From assembly GCF_002159915.1 (NCBI RefSeq), contig NZ_NFJP01000007.1, positions 62,001 to 126,000 on the forward strand: 64,000 nt of DNA. The letters run 5' to 3'. This document shows positions 1 through 9,412 of the stretch, piece after piece; the first letter of the stretch is position 1, and each line of letters starts with the position of its first letter. The position numbers were made by a program, and so were the translations under genes. The stretch comes from Gordonibacter sp. An230. Its GTDB lineage: Bacteria; Actinomycetota; Coriobacteriia; Coriobacteriales; Eggerthellaceae. Below the pieces are notes generated by a model that saw only the letters and a list, made by a program, of their open reading frames with translations, was not told where the DNA came from and made no database searches.

Positions 1-389
1 GGACCGACCGGCAAGCCAAGCGCGATGAGCAGAGCGCCGTAGAGCGTCTCCACGGCAAACGAGGCCGCAACGAGTATGGCGAGCGGCATGAACAGCGTAT
101 CGTTGTCGAGCACGGCGAACGCACGCGACGCGACGAACGACACGAGCACGAACAAAAGCGCCATGCCCCCCACAGGCCCCGTCCCGAGCAGATCGGCAAG
201 CAGCCCGAGGACGAAGGGCAGCACGGGGCCCGCACCGAGCGGGTTCGCAATGGCCACCGCCAACACGTACGCGAGGAGGAAGTTGGGCTGGGCCGAGAAG
301 ATGGCCACGTTCGGCGACACGACCACCTGCAAGACGATGGCAACGACCGCGCCCACGGCGACGACGATGTTCTCGCGGGTTAGGCTCAC
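1..389 (-). CDS. mreD: Rod shape-determining protein MreD, C-terminus beyond window
   Basis: Integral membrane partner of MreB and MreC in the cell-elongation (Rod) complex. About 129 codons lie in the window, starting VSLTRENIVVAVGAVVAIVL and reading through hydrophobic helices separated by short polar loops, the pattern of MreD; the 3' end is outside the window. The start is a GTG at 387-389 that overlaps the TGA of mreC by four bases (GTGA), so translation is probably coupled. Identity rests on the hydrophobic profile plus the mreB-mreC-mreD order. Confidence 0.85.
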   Translation of the reverse strand, partial: MSLTRENIVVAVGAVVAIVLQVVVSPNVAIFSAQPNFLLAYVLAVAIANPLGAGPVLPFVLGLLADLLGTGPVGGMALLFVLVSFVASRAFAVLDNDTLFMPLAILVAASFAVETLYGALLIALGLPVG

Positions 390-1279
390 TCAGCATCGCC
401 CCCTTCCGCGCCGTTCGCATTTTCACCGTCGTCCCCGTCGGCCTCGAGGGCGCTGAACACCACGAGCACCTCTTCGAGAGCCGAAGCGCTCTCGTTGGGC
501 GAGACGACTGCGCGTCGGGAGGACTCGCCCTGCTTCGCGTCCACTTTGACCACCGTACCGATGACGAGGCCGCGCGTGTAGCTGCCGCCGAGACCCGAGG
601 TGACAACGAGGTCGCCCTCCGCAACCTCCGCATCGGCCTCAAGATCCTCCAGATAGAGCAGCCCTTCGAGCGAGCCGCGCACAACGCCCTGCGCACGGCT
701 CGACTGTACGAGCGCGGCAGCGCCGCTCTTCGGATCGGTGAGCAAGCGGACGGTCGCGGTGCGCGCGTCGGCAGCGACCACCTGACCGATCACGCCGGAC
801 GTCCCCATGACGGTGAGACCGGCATCCACGCCATCATCCGAGCCTTTGTCGATGGTCACGGTCTGGTCCCACGCTCCCGCAGGGTTGCCGATCACGCGCG
901 CACCAACGCCTTCGATCCCATAGGTGTCCTTGAGGTCGACAAGCTGGCGCAGGCGCTCGTTCTCTTGCCGGTACTCCTCCATCTGCGCGTACTGCTCGAC
1001 AAGCTGCTCGTTGTAGGCGCGCAGCTCCGACAGCGTGTCCGCGTCAGCTGCAAGGTCGCCGAGCGCCTCGCCGGCCGACTGCGCGCCCGAGCTCGCCGTC
1101 GCGCCGACGAGCTTCAACGGCGCGGCGGCACCCGAGACGGCGGCCTGAGCGCGATGGAGCGCGCCGTCGTCCCCTTCGCGCGCGTACACCGCCGTCATCG
1201 CGAGCGACGCAACGAGGAGAACACCGAACAGGACCCGGCGGACAAGCGCCGAGCCCCTCTGTTGGAAGTTAAGCGCCAT
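386..1279 (-). CDS. mreC: Rod shape-determining protein MreC
   Basis: Bitopic scaffold protein that links the MreB filament to the peptidoglycan synthases RodA/PBP2. The 297-residue product has one N-terminal membrane helix (about residues 14-33), a coiled coil (about 82-118, rich in Glu, Gln, Arg and Leu) and then the beta-rich MreC domain, with the typical GVVRGS and VVTSGLGG segments. The acidic C-terminal tail (EADGDDGENANGAEGGD) is extra. It lies 18 nt downstream of mreB and overlaps mreD, consistent with one operon. Confidence 0.95.
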   Translation of the reverse strand: MALNFQQRGSALVRRVLFGVLLVASLAMTAVYAREGDDGALHRAQAAVSGAAAPLKLVGATASSGAQSAGEALGDLAADADTLSELRAYNEQLVEQYAQMEEYRQENERLRQLVDLKDTYGIEGVGARVIGNPAGAWDQTVTIDKGSDDGVDAGLTVMGTSGVIGQVVAADARTATVRLLTDPKSGAAALVQSSRAQGVVRGSLEGLLYLEDLEADAEVAEGDLVVTSGLGGSYTRGLVIGTVVKVDAKQGESSRRAVVSPNESASALEEVLVVFSALEADGDDGENANGAEGGDAE

Positions 1280-1297
1280 AAGGGGAGGTGTCCGCCT

Positions 1298-2353
1298 TTA
1301 CTTCGAGCGCATGAGCGTCTGCTTGAGGGCCGTGGGCGTCTCGAGCACCTTGAGGCAGCCCATGACCACGTTCGTGAGCGCCGTCTCGCTCACCCACACG
1401 GGAATCTCCAGCTTGTCGGTGAGGTAGCGGTCCAGTCCGGACAGAAGGCCGCCGCCGCCCGTGAGCAGGATGCCGTTCTGTATGATGTCGGAGGCGAGGT
1501 CGGGGTTGGTCTTCTTGAACGTTTCCTTGATGTGCACGACCATCTCCTCGCACGGCTGCACGAGCGCGGCGCGCACGTCCTCGGACTGGATGGTCACTTC
1601 CTTCGGCTGCTCGGTGATGACGTCTTGGCCCGAGATGATCATGTCGCGCTCGCGGCCGTCCTCGAACGGCAGGATGGAGCCGATCTTGATCTTGATGATC
1701 TCGGCCGTGCGCTCGCCGATCTTGATGCCCAAAAGGTCGCGCAGGTGCATGGCGATGGCCTCGTCCATACGGTTTCCGGCTAGGCGAAGCGACGAGGAGG
1801 TGACGATGCCGCCGAGCGAGATGACGGCCACCTCCGTGGTGCCGCCGCCGATATCCACCACCATTGACCCTGTGGGCTCGGTGACGGGCAAGTCGGCGCC
1901 CATCGCCGCGGCCATCGGCTCCTCGATGAGGTAGGCCTGGCGCGCTCCGGCCTGGATGGCGGCCTCGAACACCGCGCGCTTCTCCACCGAGGTGGCGCCG
2001 CACGGGATGCAGATGACGATGCGGGGCTTCGCCTGCCACGGATACTTGCGCGGCGCGGCCTTATTGATGAACGCCGAGATCATGGCCTCGGTCACATCGT
2101 AATCGGCCACCACGCCGTCATGCAGCGGGTGCTCGGCCGAGAACGCCTCCGGCGTGTGGTTGATCATGTTCTTCGCCTCGTGGCCCACCGCGAGTACGCG
2201 ATGCGTGCTCTTCTCGATGGCCACGACGGACGGCTCGTTCACAACGATGCCCTCGCCCGGAATGGCGACCAGTGTATTTGCAGTCCCGAGGTCGATGGCC
2301 ATGTCCGTAGACATTTGGCCGGTCAGCCCGGAGAACGCGTCTAAGAAGGACAT
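1298..2353 (-). CDS. mreB: Rod shape-determining protein MreB (bacterial actin)
   Basis: Actin-like ATPase whose filaments guide lateral cell-wall synthesis. At 351 residues it has normal family length. The phosphate-1 loop (IDLGTANTLV, about residues 20-29) and phosphate-2 loop (VDIGGGTTEV, about 166-175) are intact, as is the C-terminal LTGGGGLLSGLD adenosine-binding segment. It is the first gene of mreB-mreC-mreD. A TAGAAT -10 box sits about 43 nt upstream of the ATG. No strong ribosome binding site precedes this ATG; an internal start at the MSTDMAID methionine (residue 14) is possible. Confidence 0.97.
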   Translation of the reverse strand: MSFLDAFSGLTGQMSTDMAIDLGTANTLVAIPGEGIVVNEPSVVAIEKSTHRVLAVGHEAKNMINHTPEAFSAEHPLHDGVVADYDVTEAMISAFINKAAPRKYPWQAKPRIVICIPCGATSVEKRAVFEAAIQAGARQAYLIEEPMAAAMGADLPVTEPTGSMVVDIGGGTTEVAVISLGGIVTSSSLRLAGNRMDEAIAMHLRDLLGIKIGERTAEIIKIKIGSILPFEDGRERDMIISGQDVITEQPKEVTIQSEDVRAALVQPCEEMVVHIKETFKKTNPDLASDIIQNGILLTGGGGLLSGLDRYLTDKLEIPVWVSETALTNVVMGCLKVLETPTALKQTLMRSK

Positions 2354-2395
2354 AGAGGCAAACCCCTTGAATTCTCGTGTTCCAAGTAAAATCGC

Positions 2396-2401
2396 ATTCT
2401 A
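2396..2401 (-). promoter_or_regulatory. -10 box of the mreB operon
   Basis: TAGAAT on the minus strand, within an AT-richer patch upstream of mreB. It predicts transcription starting near 2389 and a leader of about 36 nt. No clear -35 hexamer is visible. Confidence 0.5.
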
Positions 2402-3308
2402 GCACAGGCGTTGCCACGGCGTTGAAAATCCACGAGGGACACACCCTGCCCGACAAGCGGAGACTGCGACGAGAGGACGGGCTCCTTCGCACCAAAGCTG
2501 TGAGAAGCGGGCCTATCGCGCCGCACGGTGGCGCCATGCGCGTCATCGATCCCGCCTGGATGGCGGAGGCGGCCGCGGCGCTTGCGAGCCGCAGGGATCC
2601 GGAAGCGGAGCACGAGGCGCCACGACGGGCGAAACCGACCGCAGCTATGCGCTCGAAGTCGATCTCGACCGACGATGATCCTTCGAAAGGCTCCTCGAGC
2701 CTGCGGGAAACCCTGCGTCGATCTGCTCGCGCGGCGCCTCATGGACAGACGCACCCACATGCCGGCAAAGGCCGCCACGCGCACTTGCCAATGAGCTCGC
2801 CTCGTCCCGCCGCCTCGCGAGCCATGCGCCCCTACGACATGCAAGACCACATGGGCCCCTCATTCGGACCGCTTATGCAGCCTCCCCCATCGAGGCGAAA
2901 TGGCGCCCGCCATGGCGCCGCGCTCAATGAATCCCGGCCCCCGACCTGGGAGCGGCCTTCCTTGAAAACCGCCGAAGCGGCTACGGACAGCACGCCGGCA
3001 GCGATTCGAGGCCGCCTACGACGCCTCGACGGCGCTCGGCCTCCTCACCGCGAAAAACCCGTCGTCGAACCCTGCAATCCGCACCATGGCCACAAGCGCT
3101 TGGCCGGTCTCGACGTGAAAGGAATCCGCCCAAGCGAGATCGAAAAACAAGCGCCCAGCTGAAACTTGCCGGAGTGCGGTTTCCCAGACCGAGGCTGGCT
3201 CGCATCGCACGCGACATCATCATGCACGCGACTCTGGCACCGCGCCGATGAGCGCTTCTATGCGCTATCGATCCTCCTATCCCCTTGTTGCAAGCTCGCA
3301 GCGAGAGG
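2402..3308. other. Gene-free GC-rich interval
   Basis: About 0.9 kb between the mreB promoter and the end of the hydrogenase operon. Open frames exist on both strands (the longest is plus strand 2377-3162), but they are rich in Arg, Ala, Pro and His, have no ribosome binding site and resemble no protein family I recognise. I see no tRNA, repeat or clear terminator. Confidence 0.5.
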
Positions 3309-4601
3309 TTAATGCACGCTGCAAGAGAGACAGGGATCGTAGGCGCGCACGAGCTTCTCTATCTCGAGCTGGATGTCGTCGCGCTCAGCGCCGTCGGAAA
3401 CCAGCTTTTCGGCCAAAGCGCGCATATCGGTTTCGAGGCTCGCGCAATTCTGAGCCGTGGGAGTGAGGATAGAGGCATGCTCGACGCGCCCCTCGGCATC
3501 GAGCGCGATATCGTGGAAGAGCGCCCCGCGCGGAGCCTCGGTGAAGCCCGTGGCGCGACCGGCACGCACCTCGAAGGGTGCGGGAGAGCTCGCGCCCTCG
3601 AAGGAGTCCGGCTCGGCAAGGCGACGGCACAGCGCCGCACAGCGGTCGAGCGCATCGACGATCTCGACCGCCTGGGCCACGTTGTTCATGAAGGGGTTGC
3701 GCTCGGGCGGGCGCAACCCTGCCTTCGCGGCGGCCACTTTGGCATTTTGACCGAGATGCTGCCACGAGGCGTTCGCTCGGGCGAGCGCTCCGGTGAAGTA
3801 CGGTCGGCCCGTCTCGCGCACGCGCGCGAAGAGCGCCGCCGAATGCGGCACCGAAAACTCCTCGATACGCACGGCCGCCTCGTCTGCGTCGAACTCCGCT
3901 TCGGCATCGAGGAAGCGCGCGCTGCGCGAGCTCGCCACCGGATAGGCTCCCTCCTCCACCATAGCCAGCATGTCGCCGGCCATCTCGACATCAGGCGCCG
4001 AGAAGCTGCGGAACAGATCGACCGCCCGAGTCGCGAACTCGCGCGCCGCGTCCATCTTCTCCGCCAGCTTTAGGTACTCCCCTGCCGAGATCTCGTGCGT
4101 GAAGCCTCCCACGACCGCGGTGATGGGGTGCACGCTGCGACCGCCCACTTTCGTGCACAGCTCGTTGCCGAGCGCCTTGAGGGCAAGCGCCTGCTCGAAC
4201 AGCGCAGGGTCGGTCTCGGCCAGCGGAAACACGCTTGGCATACCGAGGAAGTCCGGCGCGGCGAACACGAATAGGTGCGTGGCGTGGTTCTGGAGGTAGG
4301 ATCCGTACACGAGCAGGTCGCGCAGCGCGAGCGTACGGTCGGTCGGCTCGATGCCGAAGACGCGCTCGATGGCCAGCAAGTCGGTGACCACGTGGCTCGA
4401 AGAGCAGATGCCGCAAATGCGGGAGGCGATGTAGGGAACCTCGTCGAAGCGGCGACCGCGCACCATGCTCTCGAACAGGCGCGCCGGCTCCACCACGTTC
4501 ATCTCCACGGTCTTCACAGCGCCGTCCTCAATGACCACGCGCACGTTGCCGTGGCCTTCGACGCGGGCGATATGGTCCACGCGTATGGCGGTTTTCGTCA
4601 T
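3309..4601 (-). CDS. hydA: NiFe hydrogenase large (alpha) subunit, group 3b type
   Basis: Catalytic subunit carrying the Ni-Fe(CN)2CO site of a cytosolic NAD(P)-linked hydrogenase. Both ligand motifs are present: RICGICSSSH (Cys63, Cys66) and DPCLSC at the end (Cys424, Cys427). The 430-residue protein stops exactly after the histidine of DPCxxCxxH, so the C-terminal propeptide normally removed by a maturation protease is absent. It is the last gene of a beta-gamma-delta-alpha operon, the order of the Pyrococcus sulfhydrogenase genes hydBGDA, and starts 10 nt after the delta gene. Group 3b is inferred from the set of partner subunits. Confidence 0.93.
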   Translation of the reverse strand: MTKTAIRVDHIARVEGHGNVRVVIEDGAVKTVEMNVVEPARLFESMVRGRRFDEVPYIASRICGICSSSHVVTDLLAIERVFGIEPTDRTLALRDLLVYGSYLQNHATHLFVFAAPDFLGMPSVFPLAETDPALFEQALALKALGNELCTKVGGRSVHPITAVVGGFTHEISAGEYLKLAEKMDAAREFATRAVDLFRSFSAPDVEMAGDMLAMVEEGAYPVASSRSARFLDAEAEFDADEAAVRIEEFSVPHSAALFARVRETGRPYFTGALARANASWQHLGQNAKVAAAKAGLRPPERNPFMNNVAQAVEIVDALDRCAALCRRLAEPDSFEGASSPAPFEVRAGRATGFTEAPRGALFHDIALDAEGRVEHASILTPTAQNCASLETDMRALAEKLVSDGAERDDIQLEIEKLVRAYDPCLSCSVH

Positions 4602-4611
4602 GGGAGCTTCC

Positions 4612-5406
4612 TCACTCGCTGCCCCGAAGGGCGGGGTTCGTCTGGTTGAACATCTCGAGCGCCCGATCGAGGTCGGATGCGGGCACGCCGTAACGCTCGC
4701 AAGCCTCCTGCGCGCTTCTCAAGTTCGCGTCCGGCGAGAGACCGCGGCACCCGTTGCAAGGACGGCCGAGGCTCACGCAGCGCGCTCCGCAGCCGGCGCG
4801 CGTCACAAGGCCGAGGCACAAAGAGCCCTTCCCGAAGAAGCACTCCGTCTCGTTGCGCTTGCAATCGCCGCACATCGTGCGCGTGGGGATCGCCTTGTTC
4901 GAGCCGTAGAGAGCCCGTTGCAGCACGCTCACGAAATCGAGCGAGTCGATAGGGCACGAGCGCACTTCGAAGTCCACGTCCACGACGGCGCTCACGGCGC
5001 GCGGCGCGATCATGTCGCCGCACGCAGAGGGCACATGCTCGTACACTTGGCGCGGACGCTCGATAAACCCCGCAGCCGCCATTCCGGGGATGCCCGCCGT
5101 CGTGGCGCACGCGCCGATGGCGACAAGCGTGCGAGCGCGCTCGCGCAGCGTTCGCACGAGCTGCTCGGCCTCCTCGGTGGTGACGGCGCCCTCGATGACG
5201 GCCACGTCGAACTCCTCGGGCAAGGGATCGCTCGAAGCCAGCTGCCAGTAGCGCAGATCGACTTGACCGAGCACGTCCACAAGGTGCTCCTCGGCGTTGG
5301 TGATCTGCAGCTGGCAGCCAAAACAGCTGGCCAAGCCCGCCACCACGACACGGGGCGCGGCCGCGTCGCCGCGTCGAAGGGGGCGCTGTCCGTTCTCATT
5401 CGTCAT
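4612..5406 (-). CDS. hydD: NiFe hydrogenase small (delta) subunit
   Basis: Electron-transfer subunit that holds the Fe-S clusters linking the Ni-Fe site to the diaphorase part. The N-terminal LASCFGCQ motif supplies proximal-cluster cysteines; further cysteines follow in IGACATTAG, RSCPID, MCGDCKRNE and in a C-terminal cluster region (GCGARC, PCNGCRG). The ATG at 5404-5406 (MTNENG) is preferred because it follows the gamma stop in a TGATATG arrangement; the frame is open upstream to 5460. The product is 264 residues. Confidence 0.92.
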   Translation of the reverse strand: MTNENGQRPLRRGDAAAPRVVVAGLASCFGCQLQITNAEEHLVDVLGQVDLRYWQLASSDPLPEEFDVAVIEGAVTTEEAEQLVRTLRERARTLVAIGACATTAGIPGMAAAGFIERPRQVYEHVPSACGDMIAPRAVSAVVDVDFEVRSCPIDSLDFVSVLQRALYGSNKAIPTRTMCGDCKRNETECFFGKGSLCLGLVTRAGCGARCVSLGRPCNGCRGLSPDANLRSAQEACERYGVPASDLDRALEMFNQTNPALRGSE

Positions 5407-5407
5407 A

Positions 5408-6319
5408 TCACATCGACCCCTGGATGTTCTTGGCTTCCCAGTAGTTGAACACGGGCCCATCGATGCACACGTACTGATGCCCGATCTGGCAGTGGCCGCA
5501 CTTGCCCATGCCGCACTTCATATGCCGCTCGAAGCTCACGTAGATACGGTCGTAGCTGATGTTCTTCTTGCGCATCTCGTCGATGGCGAACCGGTACATC
5601 ACCGGCGGGCCGCACAGCGCCCCGAACGTGTTCGACGCATCGATCTCAAGATGCTCGAAAGGCTTCGTCACCACTCCCACCTCGCCATCCCACGTGTCGT
5701 CGGGATGATCGACCGTCAGGTGCAGATCGAAGTCCTTGCGGTGGCGCCACATCTCGAACTGCTGGCGGAACATCACCTCGGAGGGGTTCTTCGACCCGTA
5801 GATGATGGTGACCTTGCCGAACTCGGAACGCTCGTCGTGAATGTTGTTGATGAGCGAGCGCAGAGGCGCGATGCCGAGACCGCCCGCCACGAGCAGGATG
5901 TCGTGCCCCTTCATCTCCTCCACGGGAAATCCTCGGCCGAACGGACCGCGCAGGCCCACGATGTCGCCGCACTGCATCGTGTGCAGCACCTCGGTGAACG
6001 CGCCGGCGCGGCGCACGGTGAGCTCGACGAACCCGCGCTTGGTTGGCGAGCTGGAAATGGAGATGGGAGCCTCGCCCACCCCGAAGATCGACAACTCGAC
6101 GAACTGACCGGGCTCGTGACGGAACGCGTCGCGAATCCGCTCGTCGATGAGGCGGAATTCGAAAAGCTTCTCAGTGGCCGTGAGATCGGTGATGGACGTG
6201 ATGCGAGCCGGCCAGGGTCGGTAGGGGTTCGCAGCCATCATCTGCTCACCCGTCTGCGACGAAAGGGCCGCGTCGTAGGGCTTCACCCGCACGGTGGACG
6301 CGGCGCAGCTACTGGGCAT
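5408..6319 (-). CDS. hydG: Hydrogenase gamma subunit, FAD/NAD(P)-binding diaphorase
   Basis: Ferredoxin-NADP reductase-like subunit that exchanges electrons between the hydrogenase and NAD(P). It has an FAD-binding beta-barrel (PGQFVELS and ISISSSP segments), an NAD-binding half (LLVAGGLGIAPLRSL, then LCGPPVM), and a C-terminal 2Fe-2S cluster motif (KCGMGKCGHCQIG ... C), as in dihydroorotate dehydrogenase electron-transfer subunits and HydG. Its start overlaps the end of the beta gene by 11 bp, so the two are translationally linked. Confidence 0.92.
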   Translation of the reverse strand: MPSSCAASTVRVKPYDAALSSQTGEQMMAANPYRPWPARITSITDLTATEKLFEFRLIDERIRDAFRHEPGQFVELSIFGVGEAPISISSSPTKRGFVELTVRRAGAFTEVLHTMQCGDIVGLRGPFGRGFPVEEMKGHDILLVAGGLGIAPLRSLINNIHDERSEFGKVTIIYGSKNPSEVMFRQQFEMWRHRKDFDLHLTVDHPDDTWDGEVGVVTKPFEHLEIDASNTFGALCGPPVMYRFAIDEMRKKNISYDRIYVSFERHMKCGMGKCGHCQIGHQYVCIDGPVFNYWEAKNIQGSM

Positions 6320-7346
6320 CGTCAGCCCCCTTCCTCTCGAAAAACTCGAGCACCCTGATGGGGTTGATGTCGGCCTTGCACGCCTTCACGCACCGTCCGC
6401 AGCCCACGCACAGCATGCGGTCATGATTCGCCAAGAAGCCGTTGAGCTTGTGGTACATGCGGTGCCGCACGCGACCCCTCCCGTCGGCGCGGAAGTTGTG
6501 CCCGCCCGCCACTTCGGCGAACTGGGGCGAAGTGCACGCATCCCATACGCGCTCACGCTTCCCCGTCGCTCCGTCGGGGTCGAGCGCATCCCGGATGTCG
6601 AAGCAGAAGCACGTGGGGCACACGGCCGAGCACGCCGTGCATGAAAGGCAGCGCCCTCCCAGCTCCTCCCAGAACGGATCGCTGTGGAATGCGTCCATGA
6701 GCATGGCGACGTCCTGGATGTCGGGAATAGCGCCGTTGAACGCATCTTGGCGTCGACGCGTCGCATGGCGGAACTCTATGCGGTCGGCATCGGTTGCCAC
6801 ACGCGGGTTGCAGGCCGCTTCGAGGATGTTCGCCGCCTCGACGCTCGATATGCTCACGAGATACTTGCCGCCTATATCGTGCAGGAACAAATCGTAGCCG
6901 AAACGCGCCTCGTCGCCATCCCACAGATGGCAGAAACATGTATCGGCAGGCGTGCAGCTCACGCCCACCACGAGTGTTGCCGCACGGCGCGCGACATAGT
7001 AGGGATCGGGATAGCGGCCGTCCCTGAACACGAGATCGAGGCGGTTCAGGGCATTGATGTCGCATGCGTGTGCGCCGAAGACGACCCGGGGAGTGATCTC
7101 GACGGCGTAGTCGCTCACGCCGTTTTCCCTCGCATCAAACGTCATGAGCGTCTCGACGGGCGGCAGGAAATATTTCTTGGGAGACGCGATGGTGGTGTCG
7201 TAAGAGAGATCCATGTCATCGGGCGACTGAATGGCCTCGAACACGTAGCTCCGGCCGCGCTTGACCGGAGCTACCACTTCATAGGATTCCATGAAAGCCG
7301 ACACGAGCGAGGGAAGTTCTGAGGCATCGATGACGCGATAGAGCAT
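6309..7346 (-). CDS. hydB: Hydrogenase beta subunit, 4Fe-4S dicluster protein
   Basis: Fe-S subunit of the HydB / anaerobic sulfite reductase A type, a likely electron relay of the diaphorase module. The 345-residue protein carries two ferredoxin-like cysteine clusters near its C-terminus (CLSCTACSAVCP and CVGCGRCVKAC), typical for 4Fe-4S centres. It is the first gene of the hydrogenase operon. Only 74 bp separate it from ndk upstream on the same strand, so a dedicated promoter is not obvious and read-through from ndk is possible. Confidence 0.9.
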   Translation of the reverse strand: MLYRVIDASELPSLVSAFMESYEVVAPVKRGRSYVFEAIQSPDDMDLSYDTTIASPKKYFLPPVETLMTFDARENGVSDYAVEITPRVVFGAHACDINALNRLDLVFRDGRYPDPYYVARRAATLVVGVSCTPADTCFCHLWDGDEARFGYDLFLHDIGGKYLVSISSVEAANILEAACNPRVATDADRIEFRHATRRRQDAFNGAIPDIQDVAMLMDAFHSDPFWEELGGRCLSCTACSAVCPTCFCFDIRDALDPDGATGKRERVWDACTSPQFAEVAGGHNFRADGRGRVRHRMYHKLNGFLANHDRMLCVGCGRCVKACKADINPIRVLEFFERKGADDAQ

Positions 7347-7420
7347 GCTCTCGTCCTTTTCTCGTCTGGTGACCTGCTAATGCGCAACAGAATACCCGCT
7401 CGATGCGCCAGCGGCGATGA

Positions 7421-7825
7421 CTATTCGAAGAAGATGCCGATTTCTCGCTCAGCGGACTCGGGGCTGTCGGAGCCATGGATAACATTCTCGTCCATAACGA
7501 GGCCGAAATCGCCGCGAATGGTGCCGGGGGCCGCCTCCGCCGGATTCGTGGCGCCCATGAGTGAGCGGCACTTCGCCACCGCGCCCTCGCCGGACACGAC
7601 CATCTTCACCACAGGACCGCTCGTGATGTAGGAGATGAGGCCCTCGTAGAACGGCTTGCCCTCGTGCTCGGCGTAGTTGGCCTTGGCCTGCTCGTCAGTG
7701 ACCATGCCCAGCTCCATGCGCTCGACGGTGAGGCCCGCGCGCTCGAAGCGGTTGACGATCTCGCCGATGTGGCCGTTGCGCACGCCGTCGGGCTTGATCA
7801 TGGTGTAGGTTCTCTGCACTGCCAT
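7421..7825 (-). CDS. ndk: Nucleoside-diphosphate kinase
   Basis: Transfers phosphate between nucleoside triphosphates and diphosphates through a phosphohistidine. The 134-residue length is standard. The signature NVIHGSDS is intact, with the catalytic histidine at residue 117, and the N-terminal YTMIKPDGV nucleotide-binding segment is conserved. A purine-rich ribosome binding site (GAGAGAGGAA) precedes the ATG. Confidence 0.97.
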   Translation of the reverse strand: MAVQRTYTMIKPDGVRNGHIGEIVNRFERAGLTVERMELGMVTDEQAKANYAEHEGKPFYEGLISYITSGPVVKMVVSGEGAVAKCRSLMGATNPAEAAPGTIRGDFGLVMDENVIHGSDSPESAEREIGIFFE

Positions 7826-7980
7826 GGGGTTTCCTCTCTCTCGTGTACAGGTCGTGCCAAGCGGCGGCGCGAGTCGTCGCGCAGCCTCCGAGCGGGATGC
7901 GGCACAGCGAAGGCGGAAGAGCCTGCGATGACCGCAGAGCCCTTTCCGCCCAGTACGCCGACGACGTCGCCCGGGCGGTG

Positions 7981-8003
7981 AAAAAACGGCTCCGGCCGTC
8001 GTT
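7981..8003 (-). terminator. Intrinsic terminator after the TPR gene
   Basis: On the minus strand a hairpin ACGGC-CGGA-GCCGT is followed by six T residues and begins a few bases after the stop codon of the TPR protein gene. It separates that transcript from ndk. Confidence 0.75.
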
Positions 8004-8007
8004 TCCG

Positions 8008-9366
8008 TCAGTTCTGGCTGGCGAAGTAGAGATCGACGCTCGATACTTTCCAGCCGATCAGATCGCGCACGAGCGACACCTCGTATTGCATCTGACCGCC
8101 CTCGGGCGTCTCGACCGTCACATGAGCGGTCGTCTCGCTCATGGAAGCGTCCATCCCGTCGAAGCCGACGAGTCCGGCGCCCTCGGGGATCAATCCCGCC
8201 ATACTTGCGGCGCTGTCAGGCTCCACTTCGTCAGCGAACAGCGTCGATGGCGCCGCCTGCGGGTCGGCGAACAGCTCCTGCACCACCGTCTCCGCGGACG
8301 GATAGCCCCAACCCTGCGTGTACAGGAAGACGGCGGCGGCAAACGCCGCCAGCACGAGCAGAACGATGACCACGAGGATCTTCAAGCCGACGTTCCTGCG
8401 CTTGCGATCCTGCTTCGCTAGGCCGCGCGACCACTGCTCGAGCTCTTCGTCGCTGGCGTTGAAGAAGCGATCCTCTCCCCCGGCCGCCGGATAGGCGTCC
8501 TGCTGAGCATAGGGATCGGCATAGTAGTACGGATCGGAGGTGCCGTAGGGATCCTGCTCCACGTAAACCGTCGACCCGTCGGCGGCAACGTCGAGACCGG
8601 ACATGTCGGCAGCGGAAACCGGAGCCATGACCTGCGTGATCTCAGACGTTCCCTGCGCCACGGCGGCAACGGCGCGCTGATAGTCCACGCTCGCCGAATC
8701 GCTGAGAAAATACGTCTTGTCCGCGATGGACTCCTCGAAGGCGTTGACGGCCTTCTGCATCTGCCCGCAGGCCACGTAGGCTTGGCCAAGGTTCGCGTAC
8801 AGGCGGTTGCGCGTCTCGGGCCTCATGTCGAACTGCAGCGCGCTCTCGTAAGAGGCGACGGCATCGGCGGGACGATCGAGCGCCATGAAGCAGACGCCTA
8901 GGTTGAGGAGCGCTTTCGTGGGATCGGGATTCGCCTCGTCGAGCGCGGCCTCGCGGAAGGCGACCCCGGCCTCGGCCGACTTGCCCAGCTTGAGAAGCGC
9001 GCTTCCCATGCCGGTATAGGCCTTGTAAGGGGCGTCGTACTTGGCGTCGGACACAGCCACCTCGAAATGCTTGACCGCATCCTCGTAGTCATGCAGCGAG
9101 GCGTAGGCCATGCCGAGGTTGTAGTTCACCGCGCCGCACGCATCGTAGGCCGCATCGGCCGTGGCCTGCGTGTAGGCATGAATAGCCTCGCCTGGATTTT
9201 TGAGTTTGACCAGGCAGTTGCCAATTTGATGGTAGAGCAGACCCGATTCGCCGGGGGCGAGCGGACTGCTCGCATCCTGCAGGCACTGCGTGTACGCGGT
9301 CAGGGCCTCTTGGTAGTCCTTGCGCGCATACGCTGCCCGAGCCTGCTGGAATAACTCGTTGTTCAT
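8008..9366 (-). CDS. TPR-repeat protein with one membrane helix
   Basis: No specific function recognised. The first 215 or so residues form tandem tetratricopeptide repeats (LLYHQIGNCLVKL, VNYNLGMAYASL, KALLNLGVCFMAL), a protein-interaction scaffold. A linker rich in Asp, Tyr and Pro follows, then a basic stretch (KQDRKRRN), one membrane helix (about 329-350) and an outer domain of about 100 residues ending at the C-terminus. The repeats are therefore predicted in the cytoplasm. It lies 46 bp downstream of the cyclophilin gene; AAGGA precedes the ATG. Confidence 0.8.
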   Translation of the reverse strand: MNNELFQQARAAYARKDYQEALTAYTQCLQDASSPLAPGESGLLYHQIGNCLVKLKNPGEAIHAYTQATADAAYDACGAVNYNLGMAYASLHDYEDAVKHFEVAVSDAKYDAPYKAYTGMGSALLKLGKSAEAGVAFREAALDEANPDPTKALLNLGVCFMALDRPADAVASYESALQFDMRPETRNRLYANLGQAYVACGQMQKAVNAFEESIADKTYFLSDSASVDYQRAVAAVAQGTSEITQVMAPVSAADMSGLDVAADGSTVYVEQDPYGTSDPYYYADPYAQQDAYPAAGGEDRFFNASDEELEQWSRGLAKQDRKRRNVGLKILVVIVLLVLAAFAAAVFLYTQGWGYPSAETVVQELFADPQAAPSTLFADEVEPDSAASMAGLIPEGAGLVGFDGMDASMSETTAHVTVETPEGGQMQYEVSLVRDLIGWKVSSVDLYFASQN

Positions 9367-9412
9367 CTGCTTCCTTCGTGTCCTCGTGGGCCAACGCCCG
9401 CTACGGGGGCCC

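Noticed and set aside
2377-3162. A 261-codon plus-strand frame between mreB and the hydrogenase operon
   Set aside because: No ribosome binding site, Arg/Pro/His-biased composition and no recognisable domain; it also begins within the mreB promoter region.
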